64,000 bases of DNA from Brachyhypopomus gauderio (GCF_052324685.1 NC_135214.1:3775371-3839370); one strand, 5' to 3'. Counted from the stretch's first letter, positions 10,524 to 22,792 are shown. Notes: generated by a model not told the origin, from the letters alone. Made by a program: numbers and translations.

Positions 10524-13500
10524 TTAAGAAGCAAAGCAATGTCGGCATTTGTAGAGTTTGGGATTGTGTGTCCTTATGTGATTTCTCACATTTTTCTGTC
10601 TGAAGAATGTCTTGCTGCACAACTATAGGAAATACAAAGAAGAGGAAGATGATGGTGAGGGTAAATAAAAATATAGAAGGAATTTAATGGAAAATAAATC
10701 AGATGGGTACTGTGGTGTTATCATGCACAATAACTTCTCACTTGTCACAAGAACTGTTAATACAACAACTTATCAACGTTCACAAGGAACACAGCCAGTT
10801 ATAAAGTGTTGAAAAAAAAATCTAGCTATGATGAAATATCTACTGTATTCTTATATAAAATATAATGAAATGCAGACTGCAGCACTGTACAGCTGTAATT
10901 ATCCTGCAGCACTGTACAGCATAATTCAAACTGTTGCATTCTGTATTGCATTTTTCCTCCAGAGATGTCGACTTTGAACTAGTCCACTACAGAATGGAGA
11001 TGGTACTTACAGGGCACGGCCAGTGTTTGCCTTCAATATGTCTGATGCGGTGCATGATGAGGGCGTCACAGTCCCTGTACGACGCTCTACACTGTAGGCA
11101 GGTGTGGGCTCCACCTGAACCCTGACTACAGGTTCCCTTCAGCTGCTTAGACCGAGCCCGTCGGACAGACTCCAGCATGACAACATGTCGGCTGCTCACG
11201 GGATACAATTTCTTCACCTTTTTGAAAGACAGAAAACAAAGAAAACAATGAATATACTCTGGAGATACAGAATGTTGTTCCTCTTAAAGGCAGAATTAGT
11301 GTTGCTCGTGCTAGTATTAAGACATGTTATGCTGAAAGTTCATCAGAAATGGGAGAAAGGGATAGCTTTAACATTTGTTTTAATTTTGTGTGGGTGTTTT
11401 CATACTTTTGAGACACCCTGTTATATGTAAATTAATGTCCGTGGTACCTTTGTCTTTGGCGGTTCTGTTTTCACCTTGCAGCTCCTCTTGCTGTCGTTGT
11501 GCTGAGCAGAACTTCTGATGGCTTTTGGTTGGTGTGATGCACCGATCTCGTCCTCTTCTTTTTTTACTCGGAGGAGCATCCTCTGGGAAAAGTGTGTTGA
11601 CCTGTTGCCGAGGCCGGCCCAGTGTGGCCCGTCTAGACCTGTTCGGTCTGGCAGGATTCTTGCACTAATCCGATCTCTTCTGACAAGGCCAGGTGACGTG
11701 TCGCTACAGGAAGCACTGCCATGGGAGACAGACCGGGTCAAGCATATGTCCACACTCTCTTCCTCCCTCTTAATTCCACCCGGTGGCCGGCAAAGGCCGA
11801 AGAGAAAACCTTGGTCTAGCAGTTTGACAGGGGGCTTACTCTGACGTTTGCCTAGGTCAGAGGTATCACTTGTTGGAAAGGTCGGGGTCAGGGGTATAGG
11901 GTCTGCTGGCTCTTCTTTGATGGCTCTGTACAGCGGACTGGTGTGGTAGTCCTGGTAGTTTGTACTGGAAGAATCCCAGCTTCTGGAAAAGGCTTCCGCT
12001 TTCCCCCCAGTTCCATTTCTATGTGCCGTGCTCTTTCTGATCTGTCGGGCCTGATCTCCTCTACCCGCTCCGCATTGCTTGGTTGGTGGTCTGACCGTTT
12101 CTTGGTTACAGCCGGGCTTGTTTTTGTCCAGGTTGTTTTTCCTGGAACCTTTGCACTTGTCTGTTGTTGTACGCCCAACACTGTAGCACAACTTGTGCTT
12201 TGATTTAGTGGTATTCGTCCTTAATGGCCGATCCAATGGCGCAGCAGCCTTCAGAGCTCTGGCTTTTTGAGGTGCCACTGTTAGACCCTGGCAGTGGTGG
12301 GCACTGGGGGCAGGCTGTGAAACGGCGTGTTCAATGGGCTCCTGTTTTGTCCTCAACGTCCTTGCTCTGTTTGGAGCAGCATGGGTTTGTTGTGCTGCGA
12401 CCCTTGGTCTGCCAGCAGGCTGAGGTACGGTCTTGTTTGGACCCCTGGTGTTACTTCTAAGGGGACGTTCAGTCATAAGGCCCCTAGGGCCTGCCTGCAG
12501 CAATGAGCGGCTGCGTGTGGCCCTAACACTCAAATGCTCCATGTGCCCAGTTTGGTCATTCTTCCTCTTTGTGCTCTTTTCCATGGTGTCCTGGGGTTCT
12601 TGTGACTCTGTTTTCATCACCTTCTTCAGAAGATCCATTCTGGTCATATCACAGAGGGACAGGGAGGAGCTGACCCCCACCATGTCTCCCAGACCAGTTC
12701 CGCAGCGTCCTAGACTCTGTGCGCGGGGTTTGCGTCGAGCTGTGAGAGAGTAGTCGTTCACCTTCAGCTTCCTAAGTCGTTTCTTTTGCCCCCAGCCTGA
12801 CAGCTCTTCTGGACTGGGCAGCAAAGACTTCCTCTGCAACCCCAGGAAGGTGAGCAGCCGATATTTCTCCTGAGCACGAGGGCTGTGAATTTCATCCTGC
12901 AGGCTCGCACCGCACACTTCTTCCTCCGCCATCTCCTGCTTCACCTTCAAAGGTGTCACTGGGTACGGCTGAGCTCTAGACTGCGCTGGAGGGAAGTCAG
13001 ACTTTGCCCTGTAAACCTGCTGATGATAAGAGGACTTCCTCTTGCTCTTAGAGGAGAGATCAATTTTGGGCAGTAGCCTACGCAACGCAAGAGCAGCCCC
13101 TGGAGTGGAGCGTAGCAGTCGGCGGGATGGGGAGGAGGATCGGGTAGAGGTGGAAGGAGACGAGGAGATGACCACTGAAGAGGGGCGTGGACACGGTTTC
13201 CTCTTGCTGGATGGCGATTTGAAGTCCATGAGTTTCATTCTGCGAGTCGGACTGCAAGAAAAGCCACTGTCCTCTTGCTGGGGATGAAGAGCCTGCATTT
13301 GGCACGGACTCGGTAACGTCCCATCACAAGCATCCCCGTCTGATTCATCCGGCCCCTCCACAGTGTGTTCTTTGCACCGCATGGGGCTGGTCCATGCAGA
13401 TCCTGAGGTTTCCCCTTCATCCCTCTCCATCATCCTCTTTAACCCAACGGTCCTTCCTGAAGGGGAATGCTGGCTTCTCCAGCATTTCACGGAGGAAGAA

Positions 13501-15602
13501 CCAGGGTTTACGGAGAGTGCTCCTGCAGGACTCGGTGGGTCAGAGCATTGCTGGCTAGCCTCTTTCTCCCTCCGGATAGCAGAACAGGCCTCCAGAGCGG
13601 GCCACATGCGGAGGTGGCGTGCCATTGTAGCTACCTCCGTGAGAGAGTTCATGTTCAGAGTCAGGGTGGAAGTGTAGGAGAATTCAAGCAAAGCAAGCAA
13701 ACTCTCTTCTCTGAAACCTATGAAACAAAATAAGCAAAACAAAGTCTGATTAATAAATGATGTCTGACACCATTGCCTGGACAGTGCTATTGATTTTGTG
13801 AAAGGGGAATTGTATTCCCAATATAACCTCTCTCTTTTCATACTGAACATGGGCGATAAGACTCCTTTCCTTGGGAACTGAAGTTTAGTGTTTATTCCTG
13901 ACAACATAACTGATTATCAGAATCACTAATCTCCTTCTATGCTAGGCAGCCACCTGAATGTGAGAATGCACTGTTCCAGAGAGATACCACGCCACAATGT
14001 GTACCTAAAAAACAAGGGCTTTCAAGATGTTTCAGAAGATGTTTAAAAGGTGCTTGCCTGTGAGGTCAACATGGGGTTGAGGGTCAGTGGTGGAACCCAT
14101 TTCAGTGAATAACTCCTGGAAGTACTCGCTTCCAGCCGCCAAGACTGCTCTGTGGGCCTGAAACGATTGGCCGCTGCCGGTTTTCAGTGTGATGTCACAG
14201 AACAGTCCCGCCTCCCGCTGGCTGTTCAGTTTGCTCAGGACACCATGGCTGTGTGATTTCACCAGCCTCGAGATGTTGCCCATTTCGGAGCGCTGATGGA
14301 GGAAGAAGATGGAACAATGTCATTAAAGTGTTAAAAAAACAGGACCCAGCTGGACGCAGGCAGTAGTGTTCTCAAACACAAGCATCTTACCTCTGCTTTT
14401 TCAGTCCACTTTAAATGACATTCCTCGCAGCCAAAAACAAAGTCTCTGACCTGAAAGTACATTCCTGAAACAACGCAAGCAGTGCATCAATAACAGAACA
14501 GAAGCAATAATGTCACAGTAAGAAATACAGGAACAGAAAGGCTTAAAACAAACAATGCAAATGTATTTAGGCCTAGCTTAAGCATTCATTGTTGTGAACT
14601 TTCTAATGTCTTAACTCAAAGTTCCCGAAAAGGTTGGAAATAAGATTCTTAGGGCAAAGTTATTTTAAACGTTACTCTGTTTTCTGATGGTTTGGTTCTG
14701 ACGATGCTATGACCTGTAATACCCCACGTTGCCACCATTACTCTAAGGAAGACTCTAGATTTTGGGTTGTTGTGAGGAACAGAAGCTGAAACTAAACGAA
14801 AGGAAAAGTTTCTATCCCACACTGGAAATACTTGTTTCAGCTATTGAAATAGCTCCCGGTTTTGGAGAATGTGCTACCTCTTTTATTCAGAGAAAAAGAC
14901 GTCCTCATCCAAGTTGAACGCGTGCATCCGTTTATATCAGACATTCACTCCTCACCGATACCGTAAGGCATGGATGCATAGCTGTATAGGCGGCACATAT
15001 CCTAGTGCGTTTCTTTTGATCAATAATAACTTATGAACGGTGACAGTCGAGTCTGAGGAAAGTTGATCAAGTTGCGAGGCGACAAACACCCAAACAGTAG
15101 ATGACTAAACTTAGCTGCAATACTGGCCAAGACTCTGATATTTTGTATCATGCGAAATATTTACTCATACATTGCGTTCAGGAGGTCGTCTTCTAAAATA
15201 TCACCACCGCGGAACGAGGAGTAAATCATTTATTGTAGTAATAATACAATAATATAATTTACCTTCCCACCAGTAGTGTTCAGCTACCAGTCTGTACGTG
15301 TCCTCCAGGGTGTGGTGCAGCTTCCCCGGTATCTTCGTGTGAAAAGCCTCGATTGACTTGAGCCTCTTGTCCTCAGCCAGTACCTCTCGATACTGTACGC
15401 AGCCCTTCTCCAACTTTTTACGGAACAAGGAGCCACCGATCATTTCAAACAAGGACGAGGGGGCGACGGTGGGGCAGGTCTGTGCAGCGCCGACGCCATT
15501 GAGATACCCGGCGAGCTCCTGTTGTCTGTCCGCCGGGTGTTTGGTAGTGCAAAAAGTGTCATCACCAGCATAGTGAGCACTGGAGGTGCGTTCACCAGCC
15601 AT
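10524..15602 (-). CDS. ZBTB11-like BTB/zinc-finger protein with integrase-type HHCC domain
   Basis: Six exons join in phase: 15602-15263, 14464-14391, 14292-14058, 13717-11448, 11217-11011 and 10622-10524. The predicted product has 1074 residues and starts MAGERTSSAHY. Residues about 90-135 form an HHCC zinc-binding module like that of Ty3/Gypsy integrases (YRLVAEHYWWEG, then FGCEECH). Residues about 146-250 are a BTB domain (REAGLFCDITLKTG, FQAHRAVLAAGSEYF, LLEFSYTSTLTL). The middle is long, basic, serine-rich and probably disordered, with several SUMO-type motifs (VKQE, IKEE, IKRE, VKKE, VKTE). The C-terminus has two C2H2 fingers (CLQCRASYRDCDALIMH; CSKTFFRQKNVRNHIRTH) and ends inside a third (YKCRHCFAS). 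ZBTB11 shares the HHCC-BTB-finger order but has more fingers, so this may be a paralogue. Likely a nuclear transcription regulator. Intron 3 has a GC donor. Confidence 0.8.
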
Positions 15603-15608
15603 TTTCAC

Positions 15609-15916
15609 CGGCTTCCTTGTTTAAGCCTCAACACCCCCCCCCCCCAATCTAACCTAGTTTATGTTTGTTTCACAGTCTTGAAAGAGTACAAACAACATTG
15701 GGATCATCACTTTACGCGGGACCCTAGTTATTAGGGACACTCCGAAATGTCACTTTACAAACTTTTCATCATTTATGGAAGTCTGTAGGATACGGACATG
15801 GGGGACAAAAATGCCAGTTAATAGTCTAAAAGTTACTACAATAGGCTAACATTGAGTCACCCGGGACAACTGCCTACTAATATAAATAACAGGTAAGTGT
15901 AAGGTAAAAGCAGAGG
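15609..15916. other. 5' flank of the BTB/zinc-finger gene
   Basis: No coding frame. It contains a C homopolymer at about 15632-15644 and presumably the promoter and 5' untranslated region of the minus-strand gene starting at 15602. Confidence 0.4.
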
Positions 15917-16620
15917 TTAATCTGAAGCCTGGTTGAGCTGATCAAATGCTGTGAGCAAGCTGTCGCAGTTCCGAGTCAATTCCATCTTCTTGAGCAGCTG
16001 ATGCCCATGAGTCAAAAGTGTAGTCCAAGTGCCATCAAATCCAACCTCAACCAAAATGTGCAAAATCCATAAGCCATCCGTCAGAGGAAAAAACACATTT
16101 TAATATAAACTCTTAATAAAGTTCCCCAAAGATTTCCTGCCTCTTTCAAATTGATCAAAAACGGATAAAAAACCCCAGATCCTTAATTGTGTTCAATTGC
16201 ATCCCTTGGTCCACAGAAACGTCGCGCCAATATCTTATTAATATTAAATTACGGTTTTCCAGGTGGCTTGCAGCCAGCCTACTTATTCTCTTAATAACTC
16301 CACTAAATGAAACAATGTAGGCTAGCACTGACACTAAAACATCAACTAAGCTAAAAACAGACTCAGGCAGGCTATCAGCCTCTAAGATCCGCAGTTCCGA
16401 CATCTGTGCATGTATCCATCTCGCAAACGGCGTCTTCCCTTCTGCTGTAACTTGTGATTTCTTTTAACTCGGCAGCCACACGCCGCAGCTCCCCGTCGCC
16501 CAACGACCTATACGCGGGGGTAGGAGTCTTCCCGGAACGCCGCGAAACATCAAAACAGGAGGGGCTGACTTCGGAAACAACAATATCCTCCGCGATTCCT
16601 CCGAATAAAACGCTATGCAT
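15917..16620 (-). other. Possible small gene or pseudogene, unrecognised
   Basis: On the minus strand an ATG at 16620-16618 opens a frame of about 80 codons with protein-like content (PTPAYRSLGDGELRRVAAELKEI). Further down, 16082-15917 reads LTHGHQLLKKMELTRNCDS and on to QLNQASD and a stop. A splice could join the two parts: an AG at the CATCAG before CTGCTCAAGAAG would give a small C-terminal exon. I could not fix a phase-consistent donor, and a TAA precedes the longer downstream frame. Upstream lie a 16-bp palindrome (16763-16778) and a minus-strand CCAAT box near 16797, consistent with a promoter. I recognise no family. Confidence 0.3.
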
Positions 16621-16762
16621 AGGTCTAATCAATGTAAAGCAAGTCAGGCGATCAAATAATCCAATTTTTTAACTCGTAACCTTCTGTTGGTAACCATTTG
16701 TCAACCTAACTTCTCTTCGACGCCCAATGTCTCTCCCCTCCCTCCGTCAATGTCTATTAGCG

Positions 16763-16805
16763 GGCTCTTTAAAGAGCCGCTACTACAGACGATGTCATTG
16801 GTCGA
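16763..16805 (-). promoter_or_regulatory. Promoter-like palindrome with CCAAT box
   Basis: The perfect palindrome GGCTCTTTAAAGAGCC at 16763-16778 contains a TTTAAA core. About 20 bases further on, a minus-strand GACCAATG element (CCAAT box) is present. Together they suggest a minus-strand promoter for the candidate small gene or for an upstream exon of the BTB gene. No expression evidence. Confidence 0.35.
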
Positions 16806-16829
16806 TGGGGCTGTCAGTCAATCGCGTCT

Positions 16830-18547
16830 GTTTCTCCCCCCCCCCCCCACACTTTTCTAGATCAAGATAGGTTGTTGACGTCAGCGCTGGCTTACCAAGT
16901 GAACCCTGTTAAGTTTATCATTATGGACTAGATAAAGATGTTGTGTTCGCTTCGTTTCGAGGTTTTCTAGTCTCATTTTCATAATAGGCCATGATTACAT
17001 TTAGTCAATAGTGGCCCTGCAGTCCTTCTCTGTAATACACGATGGACAGATTACAAAGCTTCTTTGATGTTATTAATTAATTTAGCATCTTTTCATCTAG
17101 GCTTCTCCTCTTTCAGTCCTCACATATCACATGAAATGTCTCTATTTCAGTTTGGCCCGAAGAATTATGCATTTGACTTTATTGGCTGTTTTACTGTAAG
17201 TTATTTATTTTAGTTGATCAAATGTAGACAAAAATAGACAGGTAAAAAAAATTTAACAGGTAGTCAAAGGCTACACACATGTTTTAGTCATCAAATAGTA
17301 GTAGGTTCATATTCAGATGGTAAATCTATTCAGCAATGCACTGTAAATTTAATGGTTGCCATTTCTTAAGACTACATACTGAAATGAGGAAAACACAAAT
17401 TCTCATAATTTGGCCATGAACCATGTACAAAGAATATGCTTGAAATGTATCACTAGATTGAAGTGTGGAATCTGTGTGTTATTTGTACATTTATTTGACA
17501 GATAGATTACAAAAAGAAACAATAAAACACATTGTGTGCTGTATCTGGGTGTATATGGTTGCTCAAAATATAGCAGCAATAAACTAGAAGTAGGGGAGAT
17601 AGGCATTCTGGGGATTACACTGACGGTTGCCTTTTCAACGTAATTAATTTCAGTTTTTTTAATCCATTTTATTTTAAATTATTTATAGTTCACACAATTT
17701 GGGATTTAAATCACATGCTAGCTTTCTGTGCGTAACCAGGGTTTAACACAGGCCATGTAGCAGTGACTGATAAACCAATTTTCAGGATAGAGGTTAAGTT
17801 ACATAGAACTGCAGATGGATAACTCAAGTGGTACATTCCTCAAGCCAGCTGCTATTGCAGTAACACATCTTTTTCAACAAGTCTAGAAAGAAACATTTGA
17901 TGAAAGAGTTCATCTACACTCTCACTACAAATTATATTGTCACATACCTTTTGAGTGCCTTCTCTGACTGTGGCCTTTTCAACACATAGGGTCCCGTGAG
18001 CTTCTGGAAAGAGTGGACACCAGGATAAAGAAGCACTCAAACCCCTTTTGTTTCCCCACATACGATGGCTGAGGACAAGGCATGTTTGTTGGTTAGATCA
18101 AGGTTGCTACAGTATTGTTAATGTGGTGAAGGTCACATTTGGGTCTTCTGCAGGACTGGGTACTTTAGTACAATAGAGATGAGAGCCATGAATGGGAGTA
18201 ATCCAATTACTGAATAACATTCAACTAAAACCCTTTAGCATTGAATGAATCCAGATGTGTGGAGCGTTATAGTGATTAATGTTGTGCATAGTGATTAATA
18301 TTGTTTCTAGAGCATTTTCAGGCCTTTAATTCCTCCTCAGTGACCCATTTTGTGATGTGATAATGAAAAACTAAACAAGCATTCAGGTGACAATAAATAG
18401 GTTAGTATCATTCTTAACTCGAGTAAATCAGTCTGTAAAAAGGATAGAAAAGCATCTTTTAGGCAGAAAAGTGTAAACAAATGCAAAAGTGTTATATGTG
18501 ATATCATGGTAGGTGTCATTTAAAGGTTCCTTCTGTTATTCTGAATT
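16830..18547. other. Intergenic, nothing recognised
   Basis: AT-rich sequence beginning with a C homopolymer (about 16836-16849). Short open frames are present but none has recognisable content or splice context. Confidence 0.5.
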
Positions 18548-18730
18548 TACAAAATGGGCTTTATTTTATTTGTATAGTGGTTTTCACAACAGGCATTGTC
18601 ACAGTTTAACAGATTTTCTGGGCTAGACCCCTAATGAACCAGCCAAAGGTGACAAAGACAAAGAAGAACTTCCTGAGACAGGAAGGAGGGAAAGGCCTGG
18701 AGGACACTCAGAAGGAGAGTCTGTCCTCCT
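18548..18730 (-). mobile_element. L2-type LINE/SINE tail, inverted copy
   Basis: On the minus strand this is the tail family seen at 2620-2850 and 20740-20945: ATACAAATAAAATAAAGCC at one end, then CTAGCCC and a run equivalent to CTTCCTGTCTCAGGAAGTTCTTC. The plus-strand frame through it is therefore not a host gene. Confidence 0.6.
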
Positions 18731-19011
18731 CTGGAGATTTTGATATGAAAAACACAAAAGTAGGATTGCACAGCAGCCTTTTGCAGAGGAAACAGGGAGG
18801 TCAGAATAACCAATGGCAAATGATTAAAGCCAGACAGAAGATGCGATGGAACACTGATTGTGTTGAATGCAGGATTTTAAAGATTAGAACAGCAATTAAG
18901 ATGTTCAAAATGAGCCCAAGCACCCCGAACCAGGGCAGAAATTCATGCTTGTCTTGGCATCTATTTTTTTTCTGAGTCATGACAGATGTGAGGAGTGAGG
19001 TGAACATTGAC

Positions 19012-19130
19012 AGAGCACCCAGGTGAGGACCCAGGTGAAGACCCAGGTGAGCACCCAGGTGAGGACCCAGGTGAGCACCCAAGTGAGCACCCAGGTGAGG
19101 ACCCAGGTGAGGACCCAAGTGAGGATACAG
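19012..19130 (+). repeat. 12-bp minisatellite, about 10 units
   Basis: Units of the form CCAGGTGAGGAC / CCAGGTGAGCAC repeat in perfect 12-base register. The plus strand is open as GEDP/GEHP tetrapeptides and the minus strand as LGPH/LGAH, as expected for any 12-base array. Each unit contains CAGGTGAG, which is both a consensus 5' splice site and a CAGGTG E-box. No gene context is visible. Confidence 0.9.
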
Positions 19131-19498
19131 ATGAGCAATTTACAGGAACCTTTCAATACTTTTCAATACTTTATTCACATGTAAATTTCCTTGATGTGTC
19201 AAGCTACTCACCAATTAAAGTAATTGTCAAAGATGAACAGCAGCATGATGTAAACCTGATGAACAGCAAATGAGCCTCAAAAACACAGCTCTGGCAATAT
19301 AGAAGCAAGGGGACCCACGTCAACTCCTCAGGTGTGATCCGGAGACCCTGGACCATTCTGACTTCATAAAACGAGTGTCTTCTAATATTTGACATGAGGT
19401 CTATGTTCTCTGCTTAAGAGACATTAACACTCCCAGGCTTGGAAATGCTGAGAACAAGCTTTCCTGTCCATGTAGGAACAATGAGAATCGGTGAAGAG

Positions 19499-19512
19499 TT
19501 ATATATATATAG

Positions 19513-19569
<57 letters not shown>
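19499..19569. repeat. (TA)n microsatellite
   Basis: About 70 bases of AT dinucleotides with one short interruption (AGTTATA). Confidence 0.95.
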
Positions 19570-19573
<4 letters not shown>

Positions 19574-20339
19574 ACAGAATTCAGTAACAGTTGCTTCCAT
19601 CCGAATATCATGAAACACGTTTGATAAAGCAGCCAATCAAAATGCTGATATCACATTACATGATCATGTTGAATATCATTTCCAACAAAGGAGTTCACCA
19701 TATAACTTAATTCATAATGACCGATTTCATGTAAGACTGATAGATTGTCATTGTATTAGTTACCATGACAACTAACATGGGCTTCTCATAGCTATTGCTT
19801 CTATTATAGCTATGGTTAATTAATGCTAATGCAAGCAGCAAGCAGCTGTTTAAACGGATGTTTGCATCAGCCTTTATTGTTAGTCCGATATTGTGATTTA
19901 CATAGCTGGATTATTCTAGTTCCCCACTCTTAACATCCCCTAATTTTATTACAGCACAGAAATTCCAAAAGATGAAGATTATTGCTTAAGTGAAGAACAA
20001 AATATGTGATCCTCACTGAACTTCTAGGTTAGAATGAGTGTGACAAGAAGTTCAACTCAAATGAATGCTTGAACCATTACAGAAGAACAAACTAGATAAA
20101 TGTATGTTCTACATTTAATTTCTGTATTACTTTCTTTGAAAGTGAAATTGGATACATGAAAGTGGTACAAAGTATAAAAATTGACAATGTGAATTTGGCT
20201 AAATATTTGAGAAATCAAATGTCTCAGAAACTGTCAAGTTGCTTGGAAATGATGTTGAATGTAACTCACAACCTCCAGCTAGATATGTAAAACCAGCCCG
20301 AGAGCCAATTGATACTATACTGGAAAATCCAGTAGGAAC
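19570..20339. other. Intergenic, nothing recognised
   Basis: AT-rich sequence without coding frames or recognisable repeats. Confidence 0.5.
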
Positions 20340-20945
20340 TTAGGCAGAAGTTGGGCTAATGTTAAAGAGGTGATTAAATTAGCCCAGACGATGTCCGATG
20401 CCGTAATCTGCTCTGGCCCCATCCCAATGCGGCGCGGTGATGAGCAGTACAGCAGGCTCACGTCGCTAAACCGCTGGATGTCCAAGTGGTGTTCAGAAAA
20501 TCAAGTGGGCTTTATTAATAATTGGGAAGAGTTCGAGGGCAAGCCTGGTCTTTTAGGCAGGGACGGTGTCAACCCCACCCGGGATGGCGCTGCCCTGTTA
20601 TCTTGCAGCATAGCCCGTAGTCTGTTAGTTAGTGGGCAGTGTAGCACTAGGAGCTGCTGACTAACCAGAGTCACGACCAGGCCGCAGACTAACGGGCTAA
20701 ACCGTCTGTCTGCGAGCTGCTTAGAGGCGTCACCGGTGTCGGCCAGAGGAGGATGGGCTCCCCCCCTGAGTCTTGGTTCCTCTCAAGGTTTCTTCCTCAT
20801 GCAAAAACTAGGGAGTTTTTCCTTGCCACTGTCGCCTTTGGCTTGCTCACTGGGGGCTAGGACTCGGCACTTGTAAAGCTGCTTTGTGACAACAACTGTT
20901 GTAAAAAGCGCTATATAAATAAAATTTGATTTGATTTGATTTGAA
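20340..20945 (+). mobile_element. LINE derivative with SGNH-esterase ORF1 fragment joined to a 3' tail
   Basis: The frame at 20370-20660 reads DAVICSGPIPMRRGDEQYSR, then WMSKWCSENQVGFINNW, and finally GLLGRDGVNPTRDGAALLS. This matches the C-terminal part of the SGNH hydrolase (esterase) domain in ORF1 of fish L2/CR1-type LINEs: the DGVNPTRDGA segment supplies the Asp and the following position of the usual catalytic His, here Asn-Pro-Thr instead of His-Pro-x. It is followed directly by the 3' tail family ending AAAAAGCGCTATATAAATAAA and TTGAT repeats. No reverse-transcriptase ORF lies between, so ORF2 has been lost. Confidence 0.75.
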
Positions 20946-22429
20946 GTTCATAGGTCCTTCTGAGGAGTGATTTCTAAATGACTCATAGAGGCTCATTAGA
21001 CATGCGGGCTTTGGTCTTCAGTACAGGTGCCTATTGTAATTCTTCACCTCCTTCTTTGTGGACTCAGCAATGGAATGTTCCAGAAAGTTTCACTGTCCTT
21101 TGCATAATCCAGTCAGACTAAAAGGTGTCAAATCTTAGCATCCCCCACCTTCAAGAAGAAGTCTGGGAGAAGACAAGGAGGTGCCAGGAATTAAGTGAAG
21201 ACTGTCCTATTGTTCAGTCAACTTCTGATCAAATATCCTTCATGCCCTGTTGTATATAGCAGATGTAAATCCCTTGACAACAAACAGCCCATCAGCTAGC
21301 AAGGTTCCTTACAGGGTGATTGGCTGATCCTCTTAGGGGGATTGAGGAAATCACAAAGCTCAGACTGCAAGAATGTCTCGGACCCAGAGGAGATTTTGAC
21401 AGACAGTTTTCTGATCTGTTAGGGTGCTGTGAAAGTGTTGTTAACAGTTAATTTAAGAAAATTTCAAACTCTATTTATGTTTCTGAGAGATTTCTGGTAT
21501 TTTTAGCTTGAGAAGCTAAATGTTTTGAAATTTTTCTTAACCCTGATAGTTGAAACTCTGATGTCTGTTCTGGTTAGTGTTCGGATTCTGGTTCTTTACT
21601 GGTGGCCCAGTAGTCTGTTTGGTCATGTTGGGTGTTTTTGATGTGACGTAAAAATGTTTAAGAATTAGCATTCAGTGTGTAGCAGGAGTATGTGTGGACT
21701 GCTTACTGTACGGGGGCAGTAGATTTAAATTTTTTAGTGATGTATGCAAAACGGGCCTACTGACTATCTGACAGATGCAGATTAAAATGTTGGACTTAAT
21801 TGAGAATCAGCTTTTATTACATGTCTCAGTTTTGTCATGTGTGTTGTGTTGGTATGTACTAGAATAGATTCACTGTTTACTAATTAATTAAAACTATTAA
21901 TTAGATATTAATTATCTTAAAACTTAAAAAAAAACCCAGCTAACTATATGAATGTTTTCAGGTGCTATGACTAGATTTTGAAGTGCTGAAGTATGCACAA
22001 ATGACAGACCCCCGGTAATGGGGTGGGATGTGTTTCACTTACCTCAGGAGTGGGGTGGGTTGTATTAAAGCTGGAATCAGCTTATGAATTCTTTGATATG
22101 GCTGGAGATGTTAGATTTGCTAGAACAGGGTCACAGAATGCCAGAATTGTTTACCATAACAAATACAAATTAAGGGGTGGCAAATTTAAAATACAGTTTT
22201 TTTTTTTGCTCTGCCATAATTTAGAGCAAGTACTGAAATCAACTCAACGCAACCAAAGTGACCAAAGTGAAGCACCTGGCTCTTGCAGTGGGTCTTTAAC
22301 AAATACACCATTCTTTATGAGGTGTAGCAGAAAGTGGACACCAGTGCGCTGATGCTTTATGAATAAAATACCATGTTGCACATTATGCAACACAGTCAAG
22401 TTGCACATTTTTTGTGAATCTGACCATCT
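20946..22429. other. Intergenic, nothing recognised
   Basis: No gene or identifiable repeat. A T homopolymer lies near 22197-22208. Confidence 0.45.
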
Positions 22430-22790
22430 GTAGTATACAGTAGCTTTTGGTTTGGTGACTTGCTTTTGAAGGCTTTCCACAAGCTTACTCAATACTTTCC
22501 ACAAGCTTATTCAGTACTTTGCTGGAGGTTTTGCTCAATCCTCCTTACAGCACTGGTGTAACTCAGTGGAGTGAGTTGAATAAGTATGCTCATTGAGAAT
22601 CAGTGATTCTCCTTGATTGAATCAATCAAACTGAGGATCAGTGATTCTCCCTATTCAGTTCACTATACAATGTCCAGTTCACTATGCTTATTCAGTTCAC
22701 TATACAACCGTTCTATGAGGTTCAGGTTAGGGCTTTCTGATAGCCACTCCAATGCTTTGGTCGATTTGGTTTCTTGCCATTTGGTCACAT
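22430..22790 (-). mobile_element. Tc1-like transposase C-terminal fragment
   Basis: On the minus strand 22790-22690 reads KALEWLSESPNLNLIER, the WLSESPDLNPIE catalytic-E region of fish Tc1 transposases. Toward 22440 the frame reads KLVESLQKQV, like the family C-terminus. Short internal duplications (TTCAGTTCACTATACA, CACAAGCTTA) and frame changes show it is dead. Confidence 0.55.
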
Positions 22791-22792
22791 TA

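Noticed and set aside
11518..13733. Plus-strand open frames across the large BTB-gene exon
   Set aside because: They lie antisense to a well-supported 2.27-kb exon and are explained by its codon composition.
18631..19273. Open frames spanning the L2 tail and the 12-bp minisatellite
   Set aside because: The first part is a repeat tail; the periodic GEDP/LGPH peptides arise from a 12-base array that is a multiple of three. No start, splice or homology support.
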